From contig NZ_WBXM01000002.1 in the NCBI RefSeq assembly GCF_033042135.1, positions 186,001-250,000 of the forward strand: DNA of 64,000 bases, written 5' to 3'. The stretch's first letter is position 1, and each line of letters begins with the position of its first letter. The notes under the pieces were generated by a model. That model did no database searches. It was not told the DNA's origin and worked only from the letters and a program-made list of their open reading frames with translations. Origin of the DNA: Haloechinothrix sp033042135 (GTDB taxonomy: Bacteria > Actinomycetota > Actinomycetes > Mycobacteriales > Pseudonocardiaceae). Below are positions 1 through 9,100 of this stretch, one piece after another. The position numbers and the translations under genes were made by a program.

Positions 1-453
1 GTGATGTTGCCTGCCCCCAAGGAGGTGCGGCTGGCAGGCGCGCTGGTCATGGTGCCCGGCATCCTCGGGGTCGGCTTCGCGTTCACGTTGCTGTTCTCCG
101 CGCTGCTCGGTTCGCCGACCACCGAGGGCGGCAACAGCGTGTACGGCGAGGCCGCTTACTACGTCGTGCTCGGCGGTGGCACGCTCGCCTGCGGAGTCGC
201 ACTGCTGCTCGGCCAGCTGTGGGCCCGCGCCCCCGCTGTCGTGGTGGCGGTGGTGCAGGGCGGGGCCGCCTGGTACATGCTGGCCTCCTCCCGCCCTGAG
301 CTGGGGGTGCCGGTGATGGCCGCGGCGATCGCGATCCTGGTGTTGCTGTTCCGTGAACCCTCCCGCGCCTGGGCGCTCGGTCTGGAGGCTCAGGACGTCG
401 GTGACGACGACGGTGGTGATGCGCGGCGTGGCGGTCAGCGGGGTGGTCGCTGA
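1..453 (+). CDS. small integral membrane protein, start uncertain
   Basis: The reading frame is open at the first base of the window (GTG at 1, ATG at 4), so the true start may lie outside. The 150-residue product has about four hydrophobic stretches (residues ~11-37, 51-70, 74-95, 101-117) and an Asp/Gly/Arg-rich hydrophilic tail, as in small polytopic inner-membrane proteins. I recognise no family and assign no function. Its stop overlaps the 3' end of the acetyltransferase gene on the other strand by 19 bases, so the two are convergent with no terminator space. Confidence 0.6.
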   Translation: MMLPAPKEVRLAGALVMVPGILGVGFAFTLLFSALLGSPTTEGGNSVYGEAAYYVVLGGGTLACGVALLLGQLWARAPAVVVAVVQGGAAWYMLASSRPELGVPVMAAAIAILVLLFREPSRAWALGLEAQDVGDDDGGDARRGGQRGGR

Positions 454-944
454 GTGATGCTTGCCGCTTGTCCGGCAAGGGCGGTGAGTTCCCGACCGGT
501 GAGCCGGTACACGGTCCACTCGTCCATGGGGACGGCCCCGAGCGAGCGGTAGAAGTCGATCGCGGGGGTGTTCCAGTCCAGCACCCACCATTCGAGCCGG
601 GCGTAGCCCTGCCTGGCGCACTCGGCGGCGAGCTCGGCGAGCAATGCCCTGCCCAGGCCCGAGCCGCGGTAGGTGGGCCGGACGTAGAGGTCCTCCAGGT
701 AGATCCCGTGCACCCCGCGCCACGTCGAGAAGTTCAAAAACCACAGCGCGAATCCCACCACCGCGCCGTCGACATCGGCGACATGGCCGTACAGCGCGGG
801 CCGGGGACCGAACAGCGCCTCGCTGAGCTGCTCGCTGGTGAGGTGGCATTCCTGCGGTGCCTTCTCGTAGTCGGCCAGCTCGTGCACCAGCGTGACGACG
901 TCGGCGACATCAGCTTCGGTGACGGGCCGGATCTGACTCTGCAT
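435..944 (-). CDS. GNAT family N-acetyltransferase
   Basis: A 169-residue Gcn5-related acetyltransferase transferring acetyl from acetyl-CoA to an amine; the substrate cannot be read from sequence. The core acetyl-CoA motif is visible as LYVRPTYRGSGLGRALL, preceded by a hydrophobic beta strand (VVGFALWFLNFSTWRG) and followed by the ARLEWWVLDWNTPAIDFYRSLGA block. That arrangement is close to the spermidine/spermine acetyltransferase-like subgroup. The frame is open further upstream to 1106, but the MQSQIRPVTEADV start at 944 matches the usual family N-terminus. It is divergent from the thioesterase gene at 1088 and convergent with the membrane protein gene. Confidence 0.85.
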   Translation of the reverse strand: MQSQIRPVTEADVADVVTLVHELADYEKAPQECHLTSEQLSEALFGPRPALYGHVADVDGAVVGFALWFLNFSTWRGVHGIYLEDLYVRPTYRGSGLGRALLAELAAECARQGYARLEWWVLDWNTPAIDFYRSLGAVPMDEWTVYRLTGRELTALAGQAASITQRPPR

Positions 945-1025
945 CGCGGTGACCTCGGTCGTGAACGTGGACGGGCCGGCTCCACGTATACCGCACGGCT
1001 GCGGCAACGAGGCATCGCCGGTAGG

Positions 1026-1041
1026 GTTACCGGCAAGTAAC
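1026..1041. promoter_or_regulatory. inverted repeat GTTAC-N6-GTAAC in a divergent promoter
   Basis: Sequence GTTACCGGCAAGTAAC, a 5-bp inverted repeat with a 6-bp spacer, lies between the acetyltransferase and thioesterase starts. It abuts a CATAAT-like -10 (1041-1046). It has the size and symmetry of a TetR-type operator. The link to lipid metabolism is inferred only from the adjacent thioesterase-like gene. Confidence 0.35.
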
Positions 1042-1087
1042 ATAATGGCCTGTGACAGACTGCTGATCACTGAAAGGACCGGCACCG

Positions 1088-1558
1088 ATGACGACGACCC
1101 CGACACTGGCCCTGTGGCGCAGGCTCAGCGCGTTGCCGGGCGGTAACCGGCTGTTCTCGGCCGCGATCGCGCTGCGCGTGCCCTACTTCGGGACGATCCT
1201 GCCGACTGTGCACGAGATGCAGCCGGGACGCTGCGTGGTGACGGCCCCGAAGTGGTTCGGCGTGTACAACCACATCCGCACCTTCCACGCGATCGCCGCG
1301 TGTAACCTCGCCGAGCTCGCGATGGGCATGCTGGCCGAGGCGACGGTACCGCCGACACACCGCTGGCTGCCGAAAGCGATGAGCGTCGAGTACGTCGCCA
1401 AGGCGACCACCGGGCTGCGCGCGGTCGCCGAGCTGGACCACGTCCCCGCCTTCGGTGACCATGCCACCGATGTGGAGGTGCCGGTGACCGTGTACGACAA
1501 GCACGGGACACCGGTGGTGACCGGTGCCATCACGGTGTGGGTGGCGCCGCGTTCGTGA
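1088..1558 (+). CDS. DUF4442 hotdog-fold thioesterase-like protein
   Basis: The 156-residue product fits the DUF4442/PaaI-like hotdog family. It has the typical RVPYFGTILPTVHEM and NHIRTFHAIAACNLAELAMG segments; the latter is the hotdog helix that carries active-site residues in acyl-CoA thioesterases. A beta-rich C-terminal half ends ITVWVAP. The expected activity is hydrolysis or binding of an acyl-CoA in the cytosol, but no substrate can be assigned. A ribosome-binding site GAAAGGA lies ~10 bases before the ATG. The gene runs tail to tail with rmlC, separated by 12 bases. Confidence 0.75.
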   Translation: MTTTPTLALWRRLSALPGGNRLFSAAIALRVPYFGTILPTVHEMQPGRCVVTAPKWFGVYNHIRTFHAIAACNLAELAMGMLAEATVPPTHRWLPKAMSVEYVAKATTGLRAVAELDHVPAFGDHATDVEVPVTVYDKHGTPVVTGAITVWVAPRS

Positions 1559-1570
1559 CCGAGGTGACGG

Positions 1571-2179
1571 TCAGCCGTGGTGCGTGCGGAGCTGTTCGTA
1601 ACGAGCGCGGCACGCCTCGTAGCGCGGCAGCAAGCCGTGCGCGGCGGCCTCGTCCAGCGTAGGGGCGGCGGCGTCCTTGGCGGACAGCACGGGTTCGGCG
1701 TCGGCAGGCCACGGCAGGTCGAGTGCGGGATCCAGCGGGTTGATGCCGTGCTCGGCGGCGGGGTTGTACGGCGTGGAGCACAGGTAGGCGGTCACCGCGT
1801 CCTCGGTCAACGCCAGGAAGGCGTGCCCGAGCCCTTCGGAGAGGTACACCGCCCGGTAGTCCGTGGCATCCAGCCGGAGGGCCTCGTGGCGGCCGAACGT
1901 GGGCGAGCCCACCCGCACGTCCACCACCACGTCGAGCACGGCCCCCCGCGCGCAGTAGAGATACTTGGCCTGCCCCGGCGGGGTGTCGGCGAAGTGGATA
2001 CCCCTGATCACGCCGCGCCGCGACACACTGTGATTGGTCTGCGCGACGTCCAGCGGGTGGCCGACGGCTTTGGTGAAGGCCGGTTCCTGGAACGGTGCGA
2101 CGAACAACCCACGGTCGTCGGGGAAGCTGTCGGGAAGGAACTCGTAGGCATCCGGTATGCCCAGCTCACGTGCTTGCAT
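1571..2179 (-). CDS. rmlC: dTDP-4-dehydrorhamnose 3,5-epimerase
   Basis: A 202-residue RmlC-type cupin epimerase that inverts C3 and C5 of dTDP-4-keto-6-deoxyglucose on the way to dTDP-L-rhamnose and other deoxysugars. Family signatures are present in order: FPDDRGLFVAPFQE, the QTNHSVSRRGVIRGIHF strand carrying the catalytic His, the DVVVDVRVGSPTFG block, the YLSEGLGHAFLAL segment and YNPAAEHGINPLDP. Length matches the family. It stands alone here, without rmlA, rmlB or rmlD beside it; part of an rmlB-like gene lies at the far right of the window. It could serve cell-wall rhamnose or secondary deoxysugars. Confidence 0.9.
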   Translation of the reverse strand: MQARELGIPDAYEFLPDSFPDDRGLFVAPFQEPAFTKAVGHPLDVAQTNHSVSRRGVIRGIHFADTPPGQAKYLYCARGAVLDVVVDVRVGSPTFGRHEALRLDATDYRAVYLSEGLGHAFLALTEDAVTAYLCSTPYNPAAEHGINPLDPALDLPWPADAEPVLSAKDAAAPTLDEAAAHGLLPRYEACRARYEQLRTHHG

Positions 2180-2295
2180 GCCGGTAGCTTGGCATCCACG
2201 CGGGCGGTCACGCAGGCGAATCGGGCAAACGTAACGCCGATGTGGCGGTGACCGGTGGTCACGCGACAGCGGGTACCAGCGGGAGAACCGATGGT

Positions 2296-2306
2296 GTGAT
2301 AATCAC
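2296..2306. promoter_or_regulatory. palindrome GTGATAATCAC upstream of the malic enzyme
   Basis: A perfect 5-1-5 palindrome containing a GATAAT -10-like hexamer lies in the 473-base gap (2180-2652) between rmlC and the malic enzyme gene. The rest of the gap shows only a seven-codon ORF (ATG 2366 to TAG 2389) behind AGGAGAG, and no longer gene. A repressor overlapping a promoter is plausible but unproven. Confidence 0.35.
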
Positions 2307-2652
2307 CGCACCCGGGGAGTAGGTCGCGCGGTCGACCTGCAACACTAGGAGAGACGTAGACACCGATGTTCGTCGCGCTCGCCGCGTAGCAACAGCTTGG
2401 CGGCGCTTGCCGGAGCCGTGACGCGCTGGATGCCACCGCACCCGCGCCGACCCGGAAGGAACGCTATATCCCGTTCCCCGCGCGCCGTGGATAGGCGCGC
2501 GTCATTATCCAGTACGGCCGTACGAGTCACCTGCCGACCAACCGGTTCAGCCACGGGGTGGTCATCGCGACGGACCACCGTCGATGGCGATACCGGGCGC
2601 CGGTGGGTGGCCGACCTCGGCCGGCGCTCGAGTACACGATGGCAGGAACACG

Positions 2653-3846
2653 ATGACCGAGAACGATCGCTTTACCGCAGCCGAGGACGCCCGCCCCGTG
2701 ACTGACGAGGAGGTCTTCGACCTTCACGAGGACGGCAAGCTGGCGGTAGGCGCGGTAACCCCGATCTCGGACGCGCGCGAACTGTCCATCGCGTACACCC
2801 CCGGTGTGGCCAAGGTCAGCGGCGCGATCGCCGAGAACCCGGCGCTGGCTGCCCGCTACACCTGGGCGAGCAGGCTGGTGGCCGTGGTCAGTGACGGCAC
2901 CGCCGTGCTCGGTCTCGGCGATATCGGCCCCAGCGCGTCACTTCCGGTGATGGAGGGCAAATCCGCGCTGTTCAAGGCGTTCGCCGATCTCAACTCCATC
3001 CCGCTGGTGCTCGACACCACCGACCCGGAGGAGATCGTGACCACGCTGGTGCGGATGCGGCCGTCGTTCGGGGCGGTGAACCTGGAGGACATCGCGGCAC
3101 CGCGCTGCTTCGAGATCGAGGACCGGCTCACCGAGGCACTCGACTGCCCCGTGATGCACGACGACCAGCACGGCACGGCCATCGTCGTGCTGGCGGCGTT
3201 GCGTGGTGCCAACATCGTGCTGGATCGGGATCTGAGCGACCAGCGCGTGGTGATCTCCGGGGCGGGCGCCGCGGGCGTGGCCTGTACCCGCATCCTGCAA
3301 GCGGCGGGTGTGGGCGATGTGACCCTGCTGGACTCCCGTGGCATCGTGCACTCCGGCAGGCAAGGGCTGCACCGGGTCAAGGCCGAGCTGGCGCGGACCA
3401 CTAACGCCGCGGGGCTGACCGGCGGGCTCGCCGAGGCCATGGCCGGCGCCGACGTGTTCATCGGCCTGTCAGGCGCCACCATCGACGAGGGGCTGTTGGC
3501 GACCATGGCGCCGGATCCGATCGTGTTCGCGCTGTCGAATCCGGACCCCGAGGTGCACCCGGACCTCGCGAGGCGCTACGCCAGCGTGGTCGCCACCGGC
3601 CGGAGCGATTTCCCCAACCAGATCAACAACGTGTTGGCCTTCCCCGGCGTGTTCAGGGGAGCGCTGGACGCGGGTGCGCGGACGATCACCGACAACATGA
3701 AGATCGCGGCAGCGGAAGCCATCGCGTCTGTTGCCGCAGAGGAGCTGTCGGTCGATCACATCGTGCCGAGCGCGCTCGACCCGCGCGTCGCCACGGAAGT
3801 GGCCACCGCGGTGGCCAAGGCGGCTGGCGAGGACGGCGTGGTCTGA
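2653..3846 (+). CDS. NAD(P)-dependent malic enzyme
   Basis: A 397-residue short-form malic enzyme, oxidatively decarboxylating malate to pyruvate in the cytosol. Visible residues are the YTPGVAKV motif (Tyr48, proton donor), the EGKSALFKAFA segment with the catalytic Lys, the divalent-metal motif NLEDIAAPRCFEIE followed by HDDQHGTA, a Rossmann GAGAAGVAC for the dinucleotide, and the ALSNPDPEV and RSDFPNQINNVLAFPGVFRGALD blocks. There is no C-terminal phosphotransacetylase domain, so it is not the long MaeB form. The frame opens at 2584, but ATG 2653 behind GGCAGGAA gives the usual start. Cofactor preference cannot be decided from the motif alone. Confidence 0.9.
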   Translation: MTENDRFTAAEDARPVTDEEVFDLHEDGKLAVGAVTPISDARELSIAYTPGVAKVSGAIAENPALAARYTWASRLVAVVSDGTAVLGLGDIGPSASLPVMEGKSALFKAFADLNSIPLVLDTTDPEEIVTTLVRMRPSFGAVNLEDIAAPRCFEIEDRLTEALDCPVMHDDQHGTAIVVLAALRGANIVLDRDLSDQRVVISGAGAAGVACTRILQAAGVGDVTLLDSRGIVHSGRQGLHRVKAELARTTNAAGLTGGLAEAMAGADVFIGLSGATIDEGLLATMAPDPIVFALSNPDPEVHPDLARRYASVVATGRSDFPNQINNVLAFPGVFRGALDAGARTITDNMKIAAAEAIASVAAEELSVDHIVPSALDPRVATEVATAVAKAAGEDGVV

Positions 3847-3861
3847 GACCATCCGTGAGAA

Positions 3862-3891
3862 ACCGCCGACCGGACGGGTCCGGTCGGCGGT
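3862..3891 (+). terminator. hairpin after the malic enzyme gene
   Basis: Perfect 14-bp inverted repeat (arms ACCGCCGACCGGAC and GTCCGGTCGGCGGT with two bases between) starting 15 bases after the stop codon. There is no T run; such hairpins commonly end transcription in high-GC actinomycetes. The rest of the gap to 4349 is AT-richer and holds the palindrome at 4262-4287. Confidence 0.6.
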
Positions 3892-4261
3892 GATGGATTC
3901 ATCCGGATCGACCCTTCCGCGGTCGACCGTTCGGCGGTAGTGGCAGGAAGCGGTGTGTGCTTTCCCGGTGACGCGTGACGAGTGCGCGTCGCCGGGAAAG
4001 TTCCGCGCGTATTTTCCTGCCCTTATCGTCGACGTTCCTACGAAAGTTCCTTGCGTGAGCCTTGCGGTCGTGCGTTCTCGGACGAGCGTGGGGACTTTCG
4101 TTCTCCTTCGCGTATTCTGCCATTTTCTTCCTGCCCCATGTGAACGCGCCGTTCAAGCCTCAGTGCTCGACGATCGAAGTGGTGGACAGGGAGATCTGCG
4201 GCTAACGCGAAGGCAGTGAGAATTCAAGTCCTATTTTCCTCCTGGCCGTCCCTTTAACGTT

Positions 4262-4287
4262 TTTTCACGCTCTATAGAGCGCGAAAA
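4262..4287. promoter_or_regulatory. extended palindrome upstream of the secreted subtilase
   Basis: A perfect 14-bp palindrome CGCTCTATAGAGCG (4268-4281) is extended by TTTT and AAAA arms after a two-base mismatch on each side, giving a 26-base symmetric site. It sits 63 bases before the protease GTG start in an AT-rich stretch, as expected for a dimeric regulator near the promoter. No regulator can be named. Confidence 0.45.
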
Positions 4288-4349
4288 GGGTTCACGAGCG
4301 GCATCCGGTACATGGGTGCCGCCAGCGACGGTCCAGGAGGAAACCCATC

Positions 4350-5936
4350 GTGACACGGAGTAAGAGATGGCGTGCGAGGGCATGGTCGAGTATCGGGATA
4401 GCCGCTACCGTTGCCGTGCTCGGCGCGACGGCGGGAACCGCGGTCGCAGGGGAGGACGGCGATATCAGAGCAGCGGGTGATCCCGATGCGATCGAGGACA
4501 GCTACATCGTGGTGTTCCACGACAGCGTGGGTGCGGCGAGCGCGGAAGCCGCGGCACAGAGCCACGCAGCACGCAGGAACGCCGAGGTGGAGCACACGTA
4601 CTCGGCGGCATTGCGAGGGTATGCCGCCGAGATGAGTGAGCGCGACGCCCGCAGGGCGGCGAACGACCCGGAAGTGGCTTACGTGGAACAGAACACGGCG
4701 GTCGAGTTGCACCAGGAACAGCATGACCCACCGTCCTGGGGCCTCGACCGGATCGATCAGCGTGAGCTGCCGCTCGACGGGGTGTACCGCTATGAAACCA
4801 CCGCGCCGGACGTCGACGCCTACATCCTCGACACCGGCATCAGCTACAGCCACAACGACTTCGAGGGTCGGGCCGAACCCGGTTACGATGCCGTCGGCGA
4901 CGGACGTAACGGCGACGACTGCAACGGGCACGGCACCCATGTGGCAGGCACCGTCGGCGGTGCCGAGCACGGTGTGGCCAAGGGAGTCACGCTGCACAGT
5001 GTGCGCGTGCTCGACTGCGACGGTCGGGGCACCAATGCCGGCGTGATCGCCGGTGTCGACTGGGTCACCGACAACCACGACGGCCCGTCTGTGGCGAATA
5101 TGAGCCTCGGTGGCGGTGCCTCGTCCGCGCTGGATGACGCGGTGCGGAACTCGGTGAACGCCGGGGTGACCTACGCGGTGGCCTCCGGCAACGACGACGC
5201 CGATGCCTGCAACTACTCACCGGCACGGGTCGCTGAAGCGCTGACCGTCAACGCGACGACCTCGAGTGACGCCCGCTCGTGGTTCTCCAACTACGGCACC
5301 TGCACCGACATCTTCGCCCCGGGAAGCGACATCACTTCCGCCTGGATCGGTGGGGACACCGCCACCAGGACCATCTCGGGAACGTCGATGGCGGCACCGC
5401 ACGTGGCAGGGGCGGCCGCGCTCTACCTCGCGGACAACCCGCAGGCGGCGCCGTCCGAGGTGAACGGTGCGATCACCAGCCAGGCCACCGAGGGAGTCGT
5501 GAGTAACCCGGGACCGGGCTCGCCCAACAGGCTGGTCTACACCGGTGCGACCAACGACGACCCTGGCGACCCCGACCCCGAGCCGGAGACCTGTAGCGCC
5601 ACCAACGACGAGCGGGTCGACATCCCCGACAACGGGCCTGCGGTGACCAGCGAGATCACCATCACCGATTGCGACCGTGCTGCCGCGGCCGACGCCGAGG
5701 TCGACGTGGACATCCGGCACAGCTGGCGGGGTGACGTGGTGATCGACCTGATCGCGCCGGACGGTACCCAGTACAACCTCAAGCAGGCCAACTTCTGGGA
5801 TTCGGGCAACGACGTCCGGGAGACCTATGAGGTCGACCTGGCCGCCCACCACGCGGAAGGCACATGGACGCTGCGCGTCCAGGACGTCTACTGGGGTTAC
5901 ACCGGTTACCTGGACAGCTGGTCGCTCGCGTTGTGA
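4350..5936 (+). CDS. secreted subtilisin-like serine protease (S8) with P domain
   Basis: A 528-residue exported peptidase. Domains in order: signal peptide (Arg-rich start, hydrophobic core ~15-33, AVA site), inhibitor_I9 propeptide (~50-118, ending near YVEQNTAVEL), S8 catalytic domain (~130-395) and a C-terminal P/proprotein-convertase domain (~415-528) after an Asp/Pro linker. The catalytic triad is Asp161 (ILDTGIS), His194 (NGHGTHVAG) and Ser346 (SGTSMAAPHVAG), with oxyanion Asn281 (ASGN). The GTG start has AGGAGG ten bases upstream. The P-domain ending (YWGYTGYLDSWSLAL) is complete. The fold resembles aqualysin/proteinase K-type extracellular proteases of actinomycetes; its target is not predictable. 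Monocistronic and convergent with kgd. Confidence 0.93.
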   Translation: MTRSKRWRARAWSSIGIAATVAVLGATAGTAVAGEDGDIRAAGDPDAIEDSYIVVFHDSVGAASAEAAAQSHAARRNAEVEHTYSAALRGYAAEMSERDARRAANDPEVAYVEQNTAVELHQEQHDPPSWGLDRIDQRELPLDGVYRYETTAPDVDAYILDTGISYSHNDFEGRAEPGYDAVGDGRNGDDCNGHGTHVAGTVGGAEHGVAKGVTLHSVRVLDCDGRGTNAGVIAGVDWVTDNHDGPSVANMSLGGGASSALDDAVRNSVNAGVTYAVASGNDDADACNYSPARVAEALTVNATTSSDARSWFSNYGTCTDIFAPGSDITSAWIGGDTATRTISGTSMAAPHVAGAAALYLADNPQAAPSEVNGAITSQATEGVVSNPGPGSPNRLVYTGATNDDPGDPDPEPETCSATNDERVDIPDNGPAVTSEITITDCDRAAAADAEVDVDIRHSWRGDVVIDLIAPDGTQYNLKQANFWDSGNDVRETYEVDLAAHHAEGTWTLRVQDVYWGYTGYLDSWSLAL

Positions 5937-5994
5937 CCGGTGCCCGCGACCTCCGCCGCGGTAGCGGACGGTAGGCGAGGCCAGGCAGTAAGAA

Positions 5995-6028
5995 GCCCCG
6001 GCGCCGAGGGGGAGGGGTGCGCCGGGGC
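5995..6028. terminator. bidirectional hairpin between protease and kgd
   Basis: Arms GCCCCGGCGC and GCGCCGGGGC with a 14-base loop, flanked by a further CAGT/ACTG pair. It is placed between two convergent genes, so it can serve either strand. Confidence 0.6.
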
Positions 6029-6147
6029 GACTGCCGGCCCTGGGGGTCGACCGGCTTCGCGTTCTACGGTAACCCGCCCGCAGGCACGGTGACAAGCATC
6101 GCACCTGCCGCTCGCGAGCGGTGGATCCGCCCGCGTGGGCGGCAACG

Positions 6148-9100
6148 CTACGCGAGCGCTTCCTCGATCAGGGCCCGCTGCTCCACCTCGTGCACCTTGG
6201 GCGACCCCGCCGAAGGTGCGGCCATCGGCCTGCGCGAGACCACCTTCAGCGGCTGCTGGAACACGTCGGGCATCCGCCGCGGCAGGTTGAGCCCGAAGAA
6301 CGGCCAGGCACCCTGGTTCTCCGGTTCCTCCTGGGCCCAGACCACCTCGCTCGCCGACGGGTAACGCCGGAGTGCCGCATGGAGCTTGTCCTTCGGGATC
6401 GGGTAGTACTGCTCGATGCGGACCAGCGCGACGTCTTCGATCTCCCGCTTGGCGCGCTCGACGGACAGCTCCCAGTACAGCTTGCCCGAGGTGAGCAGTA
6501 CCTTGCGCACCTTGGCGGGATCCACCTGGTCGTCGTCGATCACCGAGAGGAACCGCGAGGAGCCGGTGAAGTCCTCGATGTTCGAACGCACATTCTTGTC
6601 CCGCAGCAGGCTCTTGGGGGTGAACACCACGACGGGACGATCCACACCGTCCAGTGCGTGCCTGCGCAACAGGTGGAAGTAGTTGGCGGGAGTGGACGGC
6701 ACCGTGACGGTCATCGAGTGTTCGGCGCACAGCTGCAGGAACCGCTCGATCCGCCCCGACGTGTGATCGGGCCCCTGGCCCTCGTGGCCGTGCGGCAGCA
6801 GCAGCACGACACCGGAGTGCTGACCCCACTTGGCCTCACCCGAGGAGATGTACTCGTCGATGATGACCTGGCCGCCGTTGACGAAGTCGCCGAACTGTGC
6901 CTCCCAGAGCACAAGGGCGCTGGAGTTGGCCACCGAGTAGCCGTACTCGAAGCCGAGCGCGGCGAACTCCGACAGCGCCGAGTCATAGACCATCACCCGG
7001 CCCTGCCCCTCGCCGAGGTTCTGTAGCGGCGCGTACTCCTTGCCGGACTCCCGGTCGATGAGCACCGAGTGCCGTTGGGTGAACGTGCCGCGCCGGGAGT
7101 CCTGACCGGACAGCCGCACCAGCCGTCCCTCGACCGCCAGCGATCCGAAGGCCAGCAGCTCGGCGAAAGCCCAGTCGATGTCCCCCTCGCGGGACATCTT
7201 CAACCGGCGCTCCATCACCGGCTTGACCCGAGGGTGCGGCGTGAAGCCGTCCGGCGGGTTGCCGAAGACGTCGCCGATGCGCTTGACAACGTCGTGCGAG
7301 ACCGCGGTCGGTACCTGCGCGGGCAGCTGCTGGTGGTGCTCCACCGACGGGCTGGCCTTGACCGGGTGCTTCTCCAGCTCGCGGACCTCGTTGAAGACGT
7401 GCTCGAGCTGGCTGGAGAAGTCCCGCAGCGCGTTCTCGGCCTCCTCGACCGAGAGGTCGCCGCGCCCGATCAGCGACTCGGTGTAGATCTTGCGGACGCT
7501 GCGCTTGGTGTCGATGATGTCGTACATCGCGGGCTGGGTCATCGAGGGATCGTCGCCCTCGTTGTGGCCCCTGCGCCGGTAGCACAGCATGTCGATGACG
7601 ACGTCCTTGTTGAACGCCTGGCGGTAATCCACTGCGAGTTGGGCCACCCAGTACACTGCCTCCGGGTCGTCGCCGTTGACGTGGAACACCGGGGCCCCGA
7701 TCATCTTCGCGACGTCGGTGGCGTAGTGGGTGGAGCGGGCGTGCTCCGGCGCGGTGGTGAAGCCGACTTGGTTGTTGATGATGACGTGCACGGTCCCGCC
7801 GGTGCGGTAGCCGCGCAGCATCGCGAGGTTCAACGTCTCGGCGACCACACCCTGACCGGCGAACGCCGCGTCCCCGTGCAGCAGCACGGGTAGCACCGTG
7901 AAGCCCTCGCTGCCCTTGTCCAGGATGTCCTGCTTGGCTCGGACGATCCCTTCGAGTACCGGGTTCACGGCCTCCAGGTGCGAGGGGTTGGCGGTCAGCG
8001 ACACCTTGGTCTCGCCGTCGCCGAACATCCGGAAGTACTTGCCCTCGGCGCCGAGGTGGTACTTGACGTCACCGGAGCCGTGCGCCTGACCCGGATCGAG
8101 GTTGCCCTCGAACTCCTGGAAGATCTGCGAGATCGGCTTGCCCACGATGTTGGCCAGCACGTTGAGCCTGCCGCGGTGCGGCATGCCGATGACGACCTCG
8201 TCCAGTTCGTGCTCTGCGGCCTTGTCCAGCACGGTGTCCAGCAGCGGGATCACCGTCTCGCCGCCTTCCAGCGAGAACCGCTTCTGCCCTACGTACTTGG
8301 TCTGCAGGAAGGTCTCGAACGCCTCGGCCGCGTTGAGCTTGCTCAGGATGTACTTCTGCTCCGCTGTCGGCGGCTTGTCGTGTTTGACCTCGATCCGGTC
8401 CTGCAGCCACAGGCGCTCGTCGGGGTCGACGATGTGGGTGTACTCGATCCCGACGGTGCGGCAGTACGAGTCCCGCAGCACACCGAGCACGTCGCGCAGC
8501 TTCATCCGCTGCTTGCCCGCGAAACCACCGACCGCGAACTCCCGGTCGAGGTCCCACAGCGTCAGGCCGTGCGAGAGGATGTCGAGGTCCTCGTGCCTGC
8601 GCTGCCGGTAGTTGAGCGGATCGGTGTCGGCCATCAGGTGCCCGCGCATGCGGTAGGCCTCGATCAGCTCCAGCACCCGGGCCGTCTTGTCGATCGCGCC
8701 TTCCGGGATGTCCTCCACCCAGCGCACCGGCTCGTAGGGCAGCCGGAGCGAGGTGAAGATGTCGTCGTAGAAGCCGTCCTCGCCGAGCAGCAGCCCGTGG
8801 ATGTGCTTGAGGAACTCACCGGACTCGGCACCTTGGATGATGCGGTGGTCATAGGTCGAGGTCAGCGTCATGATCTTACTGACGCCGAGGTCGACCAGGG
8901 TGCTCTCGCTGGTTCCTTCGAAGTGCGCCGGGTACTGCATGGCACCGACGCCGATGATGCAGCCCTGACCGGACTGCAAGCGGGGCACCGAGTGGTTGGT
9001 GCCGATGCCACCCGGATTGGTCAGCGAGATCGTGGTGCCCGCGAAGTCGTCGGCGGTGAGCTTGTTCGTGCGGGCCTTCTTGATGATCTCCTCGTAGGCC

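Noticed and set aside
2366..2389. Seven-codon leader peptide MFVALAA
   Set aside because: Too short to support by composition and no attenuator-like structure is evident after it; mentioned only as an observation.
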